Assembly (NCBI GenBank): GCA_038373885.1
Contig: JAWZYV010000069.1
Coordinates: 496,001 to 560,000 of the forward strand
Source: Cheiracanthium punctorium
Lineage: Eukaryota; Arthropoda; Arachnida; Araneae; Cheiracanthiidae
DNA length: 64,000 nucleotides
Direction: 5' to 3'
Part shown: positions 34,391 through 46,523 of the stretch, piece by piece
Position numbering within the stretch: position 1 is the first letter of the stretch
How the letters are laid out: each line of letters starts with the position of its first letter
The notes under the pieces: generated by a model
Databases searched by the model: none
Told to the model about the DNA's origin: nothing
Seen by the model: the letters and a program-made list of their open reading frames with translations, nothing else
Made by a program: the position numbers and the translations under genes

Positions 34391-35037
34391 TACCTTATTT
34401 ACCCACGTATAAGTCGACTCCCTAGTTTCTTGATTAAGAAATTTTAATTTTTTTAAATCCCGCGTATAAGTGGACCCTCCACTTTCCCGACCAAGAAACT
34501 TAAATTAAAAAAAAAATACATTTATTCAAAAACATCTTTAAAAAAAGAAGTACTAAATATACAATAATAAAGATAATAACATGCAAAAGTAGTATACAAA
34601 ATTAAACTGATAATAATATGACACTACTTATAGTATGATATGGTAAAATACTAATATGCAAAGTTAAATTGATTCACGATCCGATTCAGTTTCGGACTCA
34701 TCAAACAGTTTACAAAATTCCTTCGTCGTCATCGGCTCATCATGTCCACGTATTTGGTTAGAATCCCTTAAAAAGACCTCCACGTTCGACTCGCACTCTA
34801 CCCTTCGGCCTAGAGCCCGCGCGTAGCTAATTGGCCGTAATCCAACAACAAGAACAACATGATACACGTTTTCAATCTTTGTATCGCTACATTCTTCCTG
34901 GTATGAAAATCAACCTTAAATCGATATAGTAAAAAAATGTATAAATGTACCCGCGTATAAGTCGACTCCCCCCCCCCAAACTTTAAAGCCCCCTTTTTGT
35001 CCAAAATTTCTAGACTTATACGCGGATAAATACGGTA
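34391..35037. mobile_element. TA-flanked pogo-like element, internally deleted
   Basis: The element spans 34393-35035 between TA dinucleotides. The ends read CCTTATTTACCCACGTATAA and, reversed, CCGTATTTATCCGCGTATAA. CGTATAAGTCGACTCCC occurs again just inside both ends. The minus-strand frame 34664-34867 ends MTTKEFCKLFDESETESDRE before its stop, an acidic tail like those at pogo-type transposase C-termini. The catalytic part is missing. Confidence 0.75.
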
Positions 35038-36122
35038 TATGAGACAACGAATTCCGATTCTTTCATTTATGACAGGAGGAAATACTAAAAAAAAAAAATA
35101 CCATAGATTAAACAGATAAAGAATTTGAAGCTGAAAGAAAATCTGAATTTTAAGAAACAGGCAAAATCTGCTTAGCTTCTCCAGTTTGCTAAATAATTCG
35201 AATTGCTGCGCCATCTACTGGATATGGAAATCAATATTTTTTATTGTGTGAATTTATCCATCTAACAGCCATATAAAAATAAACGTTATTTTAAATGATA
35301 TTACATAGAGATTAAATTGCATTTTATGTTACTTTTCTTAAAGAATTTTGCATTCGTATATTAAATTTCTAATTCATATTGATTGTACACCACAGAGATT
35401 GTAATTCATATGTTAATTTTTTTTCCGAGCGAAAAAATATAATCTTAGAAATTATTTTTCAAATTTGCAATATCCAAGACAAAAATTTTATTTTTATAAA
35501 TTCTAGTTTTGTGCACAAAGCGAAAATTTACACTGTAAAATTTATGTTTAATACAAATTAAATTTATATTTTGTAACTGTAGGCTCTAATTCATATACTA
35601 AACTATGAAAAATTATTGAATTGATGTGCATATTTTTTCAGTGACCAATATAAGTAATTTAAAATTGCTAAGAGTAACCTGTCTGAAAAAATGCAAAAGA
35701 GATTGTATGTTTGTAACACTTTATCCCCCCTCCCCCCCCACCAAGTTTATATGAACCATCAGCCCTGTAGAGTTTAAGAGGCAGTATAATGATTTTGTTC
35801 CAGGAAATTTGTAAAAATTGTAGAAAAATATAGGGGAAACTATTACAGCACTTTCTTTAAAAAAAATATGAGGCATACAGCAAAAAATTACTTATATATT
35901 ATGATTTAAAGTGAAGACAAGAGTGTTGCATTATAAATGTGGAAGAAAATTAATTAACTTAAAATTTTAAATGAATAATATCAATAAAATAAAGAAACTA
36001 ATTGCACGTGTGTGCAAGTAAATATTTGGTAGAAATGACAAATTTAGAAGATAGAAGAATTTACATATAAGCTCTATATTTTTGCTCTTTTGAAATACAT
36101 TAATTTAAGATTAAAACTGAAA
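35038..36122. other. Non-coding spacer
   Basis: Very AT-rich, with a C-run near 35727. No gene or bounded repeat. Confidence 0.45.
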
Positions 36123-36274
36123 GTGTACATCAGGCGCGTAGCCAGGAAAATTTTTCGGGGGGGGGATATGAACTTATATGTGTATAAATGGACGGAATTT
36201 CATCACTAATCCAAAAATTTCGGGGGGGGGATATATCCCGATACCACCCCCCTGGCTACGCCCCTGGTGTACAT
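36123..36274. mobile_element. hAT-type MITE, 136 bp (GCGTAGCC family)
   Basis: The element spans 36131-36266 with an exact duplication GTGTACAT on each side. The left end is CAGGCGCGTAGCCAGG and the right end CCTGGCTACGCCCCTG. Inside are G-runs and CATCACTAATCCAAA, shared with 59578-59747. Non-coding. Confidence 0.9.
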
Positions 36275-36735
36275 TTTCTGCAATTTGTTGCTCTAATTCT
36301 TTAATTCCAACAAAACCATATTAAAAGTAAGAATTTCTTGCACTTATCACCCCCTATTTCCATTCTTGAACCCTCCTAAAACCTAAAGTTTAATTTTACT
36401 CCATGAAAATATGATAGTTTTGATTAATAATCACCCATGAAATTACCTTAGAATGTAAAATAACTTTGCAAGAGTACGAAATATGACAGGCTTATTTTTA
36501 AAGTCATATTATATTGGACTGAAGGATTTGAGTGGAAAAAATGATTTAAGCAGAAAGAGATTAAACATTTATTCTAGACATTAATACTTGTTGGAAAAAA
36601 AAAAACTACATTAGTACATAATTAAAGTAAAATAAATAGACATAATCTTTCAAAATTCCACACAGAGCATAATGCACATCTGATTAAACACAGCTTTTAA
36701 TGCCCAGTACCATGGCTTTTTGCATTCGGTACATG
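36275..36735. other. Non-coding spacer
   Basis: AT-rich; nothing recognised. Confidence 0.45.
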
Positions 36736-36909
36736 CTAATCAATATTAATTTTTAAATTTCTTTTTCGTTTCTTTGATGCTGGTATCAATTCTTTCAAGG
36801 GGCGTCCAGCAGCAATTCGTTTACATCCCCTTCTTGCGCGATATTTCCTTCGACTAATTGCAGTTGGCTGTTCATTCATATTTCTCCCAAACTTCATGCG
36901 ACAGCCCAT
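36736..36909 (-). CDS. Short basic open frame, 57 codons, possible exon
   Basis: A minus-strand frame from ATG at 36909 to TAG at 36736. It contains QPTAISRRKYRARRGCKRIA and ends in PASKKRKRNLKINID, unusually rich in Arg and Lys and not simple sequence. A good acceptor-like site (TTCTTTCTTTTTCCAG) lies just upstream near 36928. A neighbouring frame reads LNISVFLDGLSHEVWEKYE up to a stop, so either frame, or a frameshifted old gene, is possible. Family unknown; this may be a terminal exon or a transposon remnant. Confidence 0.25.
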   Translation of the reverse strand: MGCRMKFGRNMNEQPTAISRRKYRARRGCKRIAAGRPLKELIPASKKRKRNLKINID

Positions 36910-36987
36910 CCAAAAAAACAGAAATGTTTAACTGGAAAAAGAAAGAATTATTGATAGTACTATGCAGGAAAATTAGTGATACTATTA

Positions 36988-37195
<208 letters not shown>

Positions 37196-37289
37196 GGATT
37201 CATCCTCCCACCACTAGGAGCCTACTATAAAGATAACATTTTATATTTAAGCATTCGAATCATTGACATTTATAGACTTATATACACTA

Positions 37290-37470
37290 TATAGGTGCAT
37301 AGGCGTAACTTACTAAGGGCAAAAATGGGCAATCCCCCCCCCCCCCTAAAATTGAAGAAAATTCGGATATCACCGGTTTGAAAATAGTATTTTCTATAAG
37401 AGGAAACATTTTGCCTCCCCCCCCCCCCACCCTCCCAAGTTACATGCCGGTTTACGCCAATGTATAGGTG
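37290..37470. mobile_element. hAT-type MITE, 165 bp
   Basis: The element spans 37298-37462, with an exact 8-bp duplication TATAGGTG. The ends are CATAGGCGTAACTTA on the left and TAAACCGGCATGTAACTTGG-type sequence on the right, ending TTTACGCCAATG. Two C-runs lie inside. Non-coding. Confidence 0.85.
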
Positions 37471-40340
37471 AAAGCCTGTTTCATGTTACATATTTTCACA
37501 TTTGTTATCAAACTCAATTATGATGATAGCGTTTAAAATAATGATTTATAAGATTATAGAAACACGTTGTAGAGCTGTTAAAATTTGTGTAATATATTTC
37601 AAACTTTGTCAGAAATTTACAGAAACTTAATGATTTTGATCATTCCATTTAACATGCTCAGTAAAAAATACGGAACTCTATTAATTTAAAACTTTTAACA
37701 ATTTTAACTAAACAAAACATATAAAAAATAACATTTTTTCATTTCATAAAAAACCCATTTATTCATATTTATATCAAGAATGTAAATATATATATATAAT
37801 TTTTCAATTAATCAACCCCAATAAAAGGTTAAATTGAAAAAAAAAAAAAATGTTTCATTTACGTGGAAAATCTGAACTGATTTAAAACACTAAGAATAAT
37901 ATTAAAAAAAACTTACCTACAGTTTTTTTTCGATATGAAGAATGTTGGCATGCGTAATTCCTCGAAAACGTAAATCGACTCTTCTCATCACAAACTTTTG
38001 ACCTTCGTAAAATCCAATTTATTTTTGTTTTTTCTTCAAAATTCTTTCACCACAAACAGAATGACTATTATATTTGCTATTAATATTTGCTCTTAAATCG
38101 AAATGAATGAATCGGAACCTTTTTTTTTTTTTTTGTAGTTAATTACTTTAGTTATAAAAGACGACATAATATAATATGCAGCGAAACAACAAAAGCAAAA
38201 CTAGACTAACAAAAATGCTTCATGCTTGACCTCCGTCTTTGCTTGGAGGGGTAGCGAGCTAGATTAGCTCAACGTAGCAGACGTATTCAGAGCTGGCTCT
38301 TCCTATTGGTTCTTTTTCTCACTTGTGAACTTGTCAAATACGCCGACCGGCTACAGGTCTTCGGACAATTGTTTGACTGGTTTGGAGTTGTTTCCAGAAT
38401 TGTGAAATGACGGAATCATGAACGCCGAAGAAAAAAGCAACATCTCTGATAGACTATCCTGCTTCAATGCTTCCGACAGCCCGACAGCACTGAAAATCGT
38501 CAAGCCATCTTCTGGAAGCCATAGAAACGTGTCTAGCTTGAAAACAAATCTTACGAATGTTCTAAACACTTTTCATCGGCACTTACATGCAACTTCTATA
38601 ACCCTTCACAATGCCAGCTTCTTATATGACTGCCTTGTTTTGCATATTTCTCGACGCGAAACCGTGATTGGTTGTTACCTAACATATTTGCATACTTCCT
38701 TCTAACTTTGCAGCAAATTTCTGCGTCTTTAATTCCGATTGGCTTATGGAAATTACATTTTCCACTCGGTGCTTAACTTTTAGAAGCGAATGTATTATTT
38801 AATTTAAATAATTACCGAGGAATTTTAATTACGAACGTCACACTCATACAATTTAAATTAATGGATGACTTACAGGCATTTTAGTCTTCCTTTATTCCTC
38901 GCTGCGTATTAGACATTTAATTTCTAGCATAAAACTTAATTTTTGTTACTGGAGGAGACGTTTCCGTCCTTAAGAACTTTAAGTCAGATCTCATTATTTT
39001 TTTTATCCGGTGTATGTATGTAGACTATTTCCATTTTTATATTTTTAAAAATCTTGGATGTTGAGCTAATATTTGTATTTCTTCAATATTTTTGTCGAAG
39101 TGTCTCGCCTTTAACCTGGGCGTCGTGGAAATGGGCAAATAACAGTTGTTTTCATGGTACAATTTTCTTGCAACTTTAAAATTATATATATAAATAAAAA
39201 AGATAGGAAGATTTGTAATTAGAAAAATTAAGATCTTAATAATACAAGCTTTAAAATCAAAACCTATTTTGTGATACCTGTATATTTTAAGTAATATAAA
39301 TTGTAAATTCATTGCAGTGAAAACTGGAGTACAGTGAATGGAGTCATGTCTCGATCTGTTGACTTTTTAAAACGTATAACCATCTACACTCCAAAATTGC
39401 AGAAGCAGGACCCTTTTAGGATCTACAAAAAATGTGATATTTAATGTTATACTACCTATCTGAATTTAATTAAAAATTTAACAGCAAACTTTTTTAATAG
39501 AAAATCTTCTAAACAATAATTTAAGCGAAATGGTTAGGACTACATAAAAATGCACTACATAACGTTGAATTTGTTTTTACCGCAACGCTGTCCTTTCACA
39601 CGCACACTCAAAAAATAAAAAATAAATAAATAATAATAATAATAATCGTCATAGGACTTTTGAAACAAGTGCTGTTAAACACTCGAAAACATAAATACTG
39701 CTGATTCACAAGATATATTCTCTATTTTTATTAACAGGAAATCTATACAGGTTTTCCCAAAGTCACTGACCTTGGCTTTTATTACTTAAATATTGATTAC
39801 AGACGTATATCATAAATTACAAAGTATATAAGGTACAGAAAGTTAAAAAAAGGTACATAATTTTATGAAATCGCTTAAAATATTCAGGAGATTAAACCTG
39901 AGTGTGTACAACATTAAATTTTAATACGACCTCCATAAAAAAAATAATAAATAAACCAATTGGTAAAACGTGTCCCATAAACTATCAAGTAATGTTCAAA
40001 GTTTAGTAATTTTATCCTGAAAGGTGTCAGAATTGTGACAATAAATACATGCTGACTTAAACCACTTTTCAAAGGCTCTGGACATGTCGGATGGTCATGC
40101 TTCAAGGTCAGGGCCAGCTCTAGGGTAGCTGGCGCCCTTTCGAAAGATTTATACAAATTTTCACAAGGGGAAAAAAAAAAAAAACTGAACACGGAAATGA
40201 GTTGTATTGCCTAGGCTATTTGTAACAATGAATAAGCAATAAAATTATACTATCAATAGTCTAAAACATTTCCCCCTCTATCCTTTAAGTTAGCAAACCT
40301 TGTTATGGCACCTCCTCTATTTACAGTCTTGGCAATGTCA
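37471..40340. other. Spacer with an unassigned two-strand open region
   Basis: Mostly AT-rich. At 38351-38705 both strands are open (plus 95 codons from 38418, minus 72 codons from 38569), and the composition is less AT-rich. I recognise no domain. A donor-like CTGTAG|GTAAGT on the minus strand at 37917 could belong to the same unknown transcript as 36736-36909, but no open frame survives joining them. A lone transposon-like end (GGTCAGGGCCAGCTCTAGGG) is at 40110. Confidence 0.35.
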
Positions 40341-40850
40341 TCTATATAAATAAAATTAGTCTTTTGTTTGTACATTACTTGAAATTAAAAAAAATTCGCG
40401 ATTTTTATCCGCTTCAAGCACCTGGGGGAACCTTTACGACCGCTAAAAAAACTTTGTCGTTCTGTCATTCTTTCCTTAACGCTATTTTTGTTTGCGCATC
40501 ACGTAAAAATAACAAGGGAATGAAATGAGATTTCGTGATAGGTGGTCACTCAACGTAAGCTATAGGTGCCGAATTAAAAAAAAAAAATTTTTTTTTTTTT
40601 TTGGATTGGATTTTGAGAAAATTGTTTCAAACTGCTTAAGTCTTTGTTCGTGCATCGCGTAATAACGACTGAAGGAAATTTGATAGCATGATAGGTGGTC
40701 ACTCAACTTAAACTATAGGCTTCGAATTTTTAATATTTTGATTAGATTTCGAGATTCTGCGAAAATCGTTTCAAAGCGTGTAAATATCTTGCGTATCACG
40801 TATTAACGACTAAAGTGAATGAAATGAAATTTGTCGACGTGATAGGTAGT
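40341..40850 (+). repeat. Tandem array of about 160 bp, possibly Helitron-derived
   Basis: About 2.6 units that share GATAGGTGGTCACTCAAC, CTATAGG..CCGAATT and ATCGTTTCAAA words. It starts at TCTATATAAATAAAATTAG preceded by A, which resembles a Helitron 5' end (TC after A). No CTRR terminus with hairpin was located, so the Helitron label is tentative. Confidence 0.45.
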
Positions 40851-41197
40851 CATTAGAGATGAGTTCGGGCTCATTTTTTGAAGCCCGAGCCCGAAGACTT
40901 TTAATCCGAGCCCGAGCAATATTATTAAAGTTGGAGACTGAGCCGGAAATTTCAGCTAAATACAAATAAAATTAACTACTTCATTAAGAGGATACAATAA
41001 ATTTTGGAGCTTCACACACCTTCTAGTCCCCCGTGCCGCTATTTTTTGAAATAAGTACGTCTATTTACCCCATGAATCACTTTTTAAAATCTGTTTCAAG
41101 GAGTATGTTCAACAAAGGAGAAATTTTTCACGAGCCCGAGCCCGAGTCGGGCCATGGCTTGGGCTCGGGCTGAGCCCGTCTCATCTCTAGTAGTCAT
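40846..41197. mobile_element. hAT-type MITE, 336 bp
   Basis: The element spans 40854-41189 with an exact duplication GTAGTCAT. The ends are TAGAGATGAGTTCGGGCTC and GAGCCCGTCTCATCTCTA. It is rich in GAGCCCGAGCCCGAG words near both ends, which are subterminal repeats. It was inserted into the third unit of the preceding tandem array, so it is younger. Confidence 0.9.
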
Positions 41198-41274
41198 GTC
41201 AGTTTTTTTTTCTTTAATCTTTTGTAACTCTTATGGGTTGGTTTACCGTTTGAAAAAAGGCATAGTACAGATTA

Positions 41275-41375
41275 AGAAAGAGACATTCTAAATATTTTGG
41301 AGGCTCTAGCGTAACTGAATTCCTTATAGAGCTGTTCAAAAGTTGCATTATTTCTTAAAAGAACCGCCTTGAGGA
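41275..41375 (+). repeat. Dispersed repeat, copy 1 of 2
   Basis: About 90 bp match 63630-63718: GAGACATTCTAAAT, TGAATTCCTTATAGAGCTGT (here) and TCAAAAGTT, then CTTAAAAGAACCGCCTT. A related end word occurs near 10720. Element limits unknown. Confidence 0.65.
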
Positions 41376-42511
41376 ATCCACTGTGTCCATCGGTAAACGT
41401 TCAGTAATGGCCACATGCTGGAACTCTGGAAGGTAGTATTTGTCATTGATTCTAAAGTGCTTTCGAAGAAACTGGTCAGATTTTACTGAAGAATAAAGAT
41501 GAAAACTTGCTTTGGAATAGAGTGAATATAGATGGTTTGTCGAAATTTCGTGCACTTATTAAGAATCTTTTAATTTAAACTGGCTGTAATCTTCTGAGTT
41601 TTGTCAACTCCTGGATAAATTTACTCAAGATACGTGAGTCGGTACTGTAAGTAGTTATGACGAAGAGCAACATTAAATATAGGGCGAAGAAAAAACTGGT
41701 CTGTGAAATTAAGCATTTACTCTAAACTGTTAAGCTGTTATATATTTTGACTTACGATGAGCATAATTATTTCAAATAAACATTTGCGTGTTTTAAAAAC
41801 GATATCTAAGTAATATGAATCTTTGCATGACTCCTAATATAGAAACTACTCTAAATTGAAACCCTCAGTTTGTATCATTTTGGGTGCATACGTTGTTGTT
41901 TACTGCGAACGTAAACTTCACAAATCAATGTGCGGGCTTAGACAATAGTGTCGCAACTCTACTACATAAAATTTTAATTAATTGAAAAGATTATGGAAGG
42001 AACTCGAGACCATGTAAAAACGCTTACAGTCCGTACTACCGTAGAAAAGCTGATTAGTTTTACTAGCATTGAAACTTCGTACAGCCGCGGCTTGGCCCAT
42101 ATCTTTGCACTTGCGACGGATTCTCTGGGTTCCCGTTAGCACAATTTTCTGTATCAGTTTTGAGCACTATCTGCTGAGTCTTTCTGAGACTTCATGTGAA
42201 AATTTTCATTATTCAGTTTACAAACTGGTTTTTAAAAAAAGAGGGGAAAAAAAAAAGTTTTCTTTCTTGGCGAAATAAGCGTATTTTTGAGAATATCAAT
42301 AGCATTTACGGCTTTAGTAAAAACAATTATGTACTACACTTTAGTATTACATTCATCCGTAAACCTTTTGTCTTCGTGTTCTTGGCGTTAATATTTTAAA
42401 TCATGAAATTAAGCTGATTTAGTTCATTTTTCAATTAACATCTTTAAATAATTCGTATACGGAAGATATTGGCGTTTTAAAATCGACTCCATAAATGTTC
42501 TGTATTTGTAT
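41376..42511. other. Non-coding spacer
   Basis: Nothing recognised. Short frames have no motifs. Confidence 0.4.
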
Positions 42512-42699
42512 CTCAGCCAGGGGCGTAGCCAAGGGGGGGGTTAGGGGGGTCATAACCCCCCCCTTCCAATGAGAAATTTTTTGCCATACAAAATGTATAT
42601 TCTTCACTACATTATCACACATATGTATACATATATATGAATTGCAGTAGTCATAACCCCCCCCCCCATGAAAAATTTCTGGCTACGCCCCTGCTCAGC
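42512..42699. mobile_element. GCGTAGCC-family MITE, 176 bp
   Basis: The element spans 42518-42693. The ends are CAGGGGCGTAGCCAAGG and TTTCTGGCTACGCCCCTG. The flanking repeat CTCAGC is seen for 6 bp (42512-42517, 42694-42699). G- and C-runs face each other, so the whole can fold. Non-coding. Confidence 0.8.
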
Positions 42700-43265
42700 A
42701 AATATTAACCAAATAACTCTGAAAAATGTAATCTGACAAAACTGCTTTTTCTCTTGATTATCTCAGCATATTGTGGCGTTTTAAAAATATTCTTAAAAAT
42801 AACTTTCTTGAAAGTTGTTCACAAAATACAATAATTATCGTTTGCTTCAGAGCTTCATGGTTTTATAGTCTTTAACAATTAATAGATAGTAAGTCTCCCA
42901 AAGAATGTCAGAAATAACAGCGATTGGGCGAGAACAAGCAAAAATGCTTATCACCACAAGACTTAAAAAAAAAAAAATCCTCCCCCCCCCCCTTCGAAAT
43001 TTAAATGACCTGCAACTCCCTGGCAGGTGTTGCAGTGTCAGCCTCGCAATTTTTTGATCCCCGTCTATTGAGGTTTACTGTCGCCGCCGCGTAGCAGATG
43101 TTTTGGTTAATGAATTGGAGAGCGTTGGTGTGTCGTTTTGTTCTCATTCCACAAGTGAGTAAAAAGCGAAGGAGTTGGGAAAAGTATTTTTATGACTGTT
43201 GGCAAAACTTACGTTTGTCCATTTGAGTCGGTCGGTTGGTCTCCCCCCCCCCTCTCACTCGCCTA
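42700..43265. other. Non-coding spacer
   Basis: Contains a C-run near 42980; no gene. Confidence 0.45.
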
Positions 43266-43887
43266 CCCCCATTCAGGGCCGTAACCAGGATGAAATGTTA
43301 GGTAGGGCTTTGAATCTAGTTAGGGGGCTGACCGAATATATAAGTATTAGTAATCGAGGGGCGAGGGAAGAGCTTGTTTTTCAATTTGTACATTTTTTTT
43401 TAGAGTATTTGTTTCAGAAACCGCTGTATTTTTAAAATATTTAATATTCAATATGTTAATAAATTTTTCATTGAGATTGCATGAAAAATATTCAAATGAA
43501 AATTTACTGAAAAATCCATTTTATTTGTTTCATTTAAAATATGTATGATAAAGCAAAATATAAATATTAATACAGAGCGATCAGTTTAAAAGAGTACCCG
43601 TTACTTAATTCTGTGACACACGTCTCGAGACACACGTTCTGAGACACGCGTTACTTAATTCTGTGTTCATTTTGTTTTTGAAAAACATAATTGAATTCCA
43701 ATTTTTTACAGTATTAGTCTTCACAGCAAATGTTGAAAATGCTTCGCTGCCATTTTGAATGCAAACATGAACACGTTGAAATTTTTAAGTTTTTACTCAT
43801 CTTCGAAAGCTTTGTGCAGCAGTTTTGTGTTCTTGGAAAAATCCAAGATCGGATGCTATGCGCAACCAAGAGCAGCAAAATAATTAA

Positions 43888-43935
<48 letters not shown>

Positions 43936-44146
43936 GTCTAGCAATTGTGATAAGAAATTCCCCAAAACAATGGTTATTTTTAATGATGTAAAATTTAACA
44001 TTTGTTAAAAATCATTCATTTCTAAACAATAGTATTTATCTATAAATTTACAAATTTTTTGAAAATCTTAGGGGGGGTGGCTGAAAGCCTGCTAGGTAGG
44101 GCTCAGCCCCCATAGCCCCCCCTCTGGTTACGGCCCTGCCCCCATT
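43266..44146. mobile_element. hAT-type MITE, 865 bp
   Basis: The element spans 43274-44138 with an exact duplication CCCCCATT. The left end is CAGGGCCGTAACCAGGATG and the right end CCTCTGGTTACGGCCCTG. GGTAGGGCT occurs just inside both ends. A (TA)n tract lies at 43892-43932. There is no recognisable transposase, although its size leaves room for a deleted one. Confidence 0.9.
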
Positions 44147-44351
44147 CTGCTTTTTTTTTTTTTCTTCTTTCTTCTTTTTTTTTTTTTTTTTTTGTAATTA
44201 AAAAATTATTTCGGAGAGTTTTGTTGTTTCAGACTGAATATGAGTGTTTCACTTCGATATTTCCGAGGAGCATTTCACGTGCTTATGTTGAAATCAATAA
44301 TAACAGTTATCTTGCATTTTACTGAACATTCTGGCGATAAAATTTTCATAG

Positions 44352-45861
44352 TACACTCATGTCCATAAATTAAGGATAATGAAGTTCAGGCAAAGAAAGA
44401 GAAAGAAGCAAAGCAAATTTGACTTATTTGTAAAGTCTATTTATTAAACAAAAAGTAAAGAGCAAAAAAGATGCTATATGTTTGACATAATTAATAAAAA
44501 TTGCAAGTTTTACTCCCTTGACCAAATTTCAAAAAAGAACCTATTTACAAAAAACAGTATAACATGGTTAGTAGGATGGTTAATACGGAGTATGTCTCCC
44601 GGACGATGCAATACAGGCCTGACAACGCCTAGGCATGCTGAGTATCAAATGATCAATCTGATCTTGGGGAATATTACACCACTCATCAAGCAATGCACTC
44701 CGAAGTTCCGGTAGACAGGTGGGAGGGGGTTGACGGGCTGCAATTCGTCGGCCAAGCATATCCCACACATGCTCTATTGGATTCAAGTCCGGTGAGTATG
44801 CTGGCCAATGCATACGGGTGATATCCTCCGATTGAAGGCATTCGTCTACAATGTTTGCACGGTGAGGACGGGCGTTGTCATCCATAAACACAAATTCAGC
44901 ACCCATGGCGCCCCGAAACAAACGTACATGTTGTTCCAGAATGACATCCCGATAGATGTGGCCTGTCATTGTTATACTATGAACATGCAGGTCAGTTCTG
45001 GAACCAAGAATAATTCCTCCCCAAACGAGCCATCCTGCACCACCGTAACGGTGTCTTTCAATGGTGTTCTCTTGGTGGTAACGGGTACCTAGCGCTCTCC
45101 AGATGAATGTCCGGCGAGAATCAGACTCCAAACTAAACCTGGACTCGTCGGAAAACATCACACAAGACCACTGTTGCGGTGTCCACAATGCATGCTCTCT
45201 ACTCCAGGTTAATCGCAGGCGACAGTGAGTTGCGGTAAGTGGAACACATCTGACAGGCCTACGAGCATATAGACCAATGTGCCCTAAGCGTCTGTACACG
45301 GTCTGCCTTGAAACTGTCGTACCGGTAGCTGAAGAGAGCTGACGAGACAGGTCTGATTTTGTAACTCCGTCTGTTTCTTTTGGCAGTAACTGCCAAATAG
45401 CGGTCCTCATTCGGCGTTGTAACTCGGGGGCGACCTGTGCTGTAACGTCTACTCACATTACCATCATCTTGGAATCGTTGCCAAAGCCTGGAGATGACAC
45501 TCTGGGCGATTCCAAGTTCCTCGGATACTTCCAGCTGGGTACGTCCACATTCCAGTCGTCCGATAATTCTGCCACGTAAAACATCATCCAAATGCCTCCT
45601 TTGTGCCATAACTATGCGGTTTTTGCACTGAAAGGCTTTCACAGCGCTTGTGAACAATTTTACTTCTTTGCCACCATTCCTTATATACCCCTCTCTTACA
45701 CTCTCGTCATTGTGACGTACCATCCACGCCATCTGGTGGTTTCCTGTAATTTGCATATTCTTCTTCAAGATGTGTGTGATCATTCCACAGGTGAAATTTT
45801 TATTTTAGAGATCAATTTCTGTGTGATTCTGAATTATCCTTAATTTATGGACATGAGTGTA
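44352..45861 (-). mobile_element. Tc1-like transposon, full length, 1,506 bp
   Basis: The element spans 44354-45859, between TA duplications. The inverted ends are identical over 27 bp (CACTCATGTCCATAAATTAA then GGATAAT). The length and single transposase gene are those of a complete Tc1 element. Identical ends and an almost open gene mean it is the youngest autonomous-type element in the window. Confidence 0.95.
44580..45609 (-). pseudogene. Tc1-like transposase with one frameshift
   Basis: Start at 45609 (MAQRRHLDDVLRGRIIG), stop at 44580-44582 (after GRHTPY), giving about 343 codons, the usual Tc1 length. The N-terminal paired-like helix-turn-helix includes VSEELGIAQSVISRLWQRF, then a GRPRVTT hook and EDRYLAVTAKRNRR. 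The catalytic motifs are MFSDESRFS (Asp), FVFMDDNARPHRA (Asp) and DLNPIEHVWD (Glu, DD34E). The only break I see is one extra base near 45363-45364, between the KRNRR and SDLSRQL segments. The protein is therefore split into an N-terminal part (first Met kept, 45609 down) and a C-terminal part open from 45410 to 44580. The frame shared by both halves argues for recent inactivation. Confidence 0.9.
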
Positions 45862-46520
45862 CTATTATATGCTGCTTTCTGCTTGTTAATCTGTAAAAAT
45901 TGCTGTTGTAAAATTATTTTACATATGTCCCGTTCAGAAATAAACAAAGGTATTATGTTAATGCTTCATTGTAAAATTTGACTTTTAAAATTTTCTTTAT
46001 TCTGTATTTCGTGGTCAGGACCATTGCAAAGACTTTTTTTTCGGGGGGGGGGGGAGATGTCGTTAAACTGCTGCCAAGTCAAATATCGGTTTTTATCAAC
46101 TTATTTATTCTTTTATGTACTATATGACCAACTTCTTACTTTTGCCAACTGAGTTTGTGTGATTTTGCCAGGTGTACCAGATAAAGAAAGTAAATTATAA
46201 TTTCCATTAATTTTTTTTCCAAGTTTGCTAACTAGATATCTAATTTTGCCAAGTTTAACAGAATTTGCAAAGATTTGCAACAGGATTTGCAAGGGGGGAC
46301 TCCCCCCATCCTTTCCTCTTAGCAAGCCCCCCTCCTGTTCGTGGTTTCACGAAATTATGGAGACATAAATTACTAGATACTGTACTAACATATAATTAAT
46401 CGCGTATCAGCGGAAGCTGAAGTGCATTTCGTAAGATTTGTTCGTGATTGCAGACTTAGTCCCGTACGCCCATCAATTGAAGATAAACATTGTAAACAAA
46501 AATATACAGCAAAAAGATCA
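45862..46520. other. Non-coding spacer
   Basis: Contains a G-run near 46045; no gene. Confidence 0.45.
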
Positions 46521-46523
46521 CAG

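Noticed and set aside
43714..44001. Frames with poly-YI stretches
   Set aside because: Translation of a TA microsatellite.
44808..45092. 94-codon plus-strand frame
   Set aside because: Antisense shadow of the Tc1 transposase.
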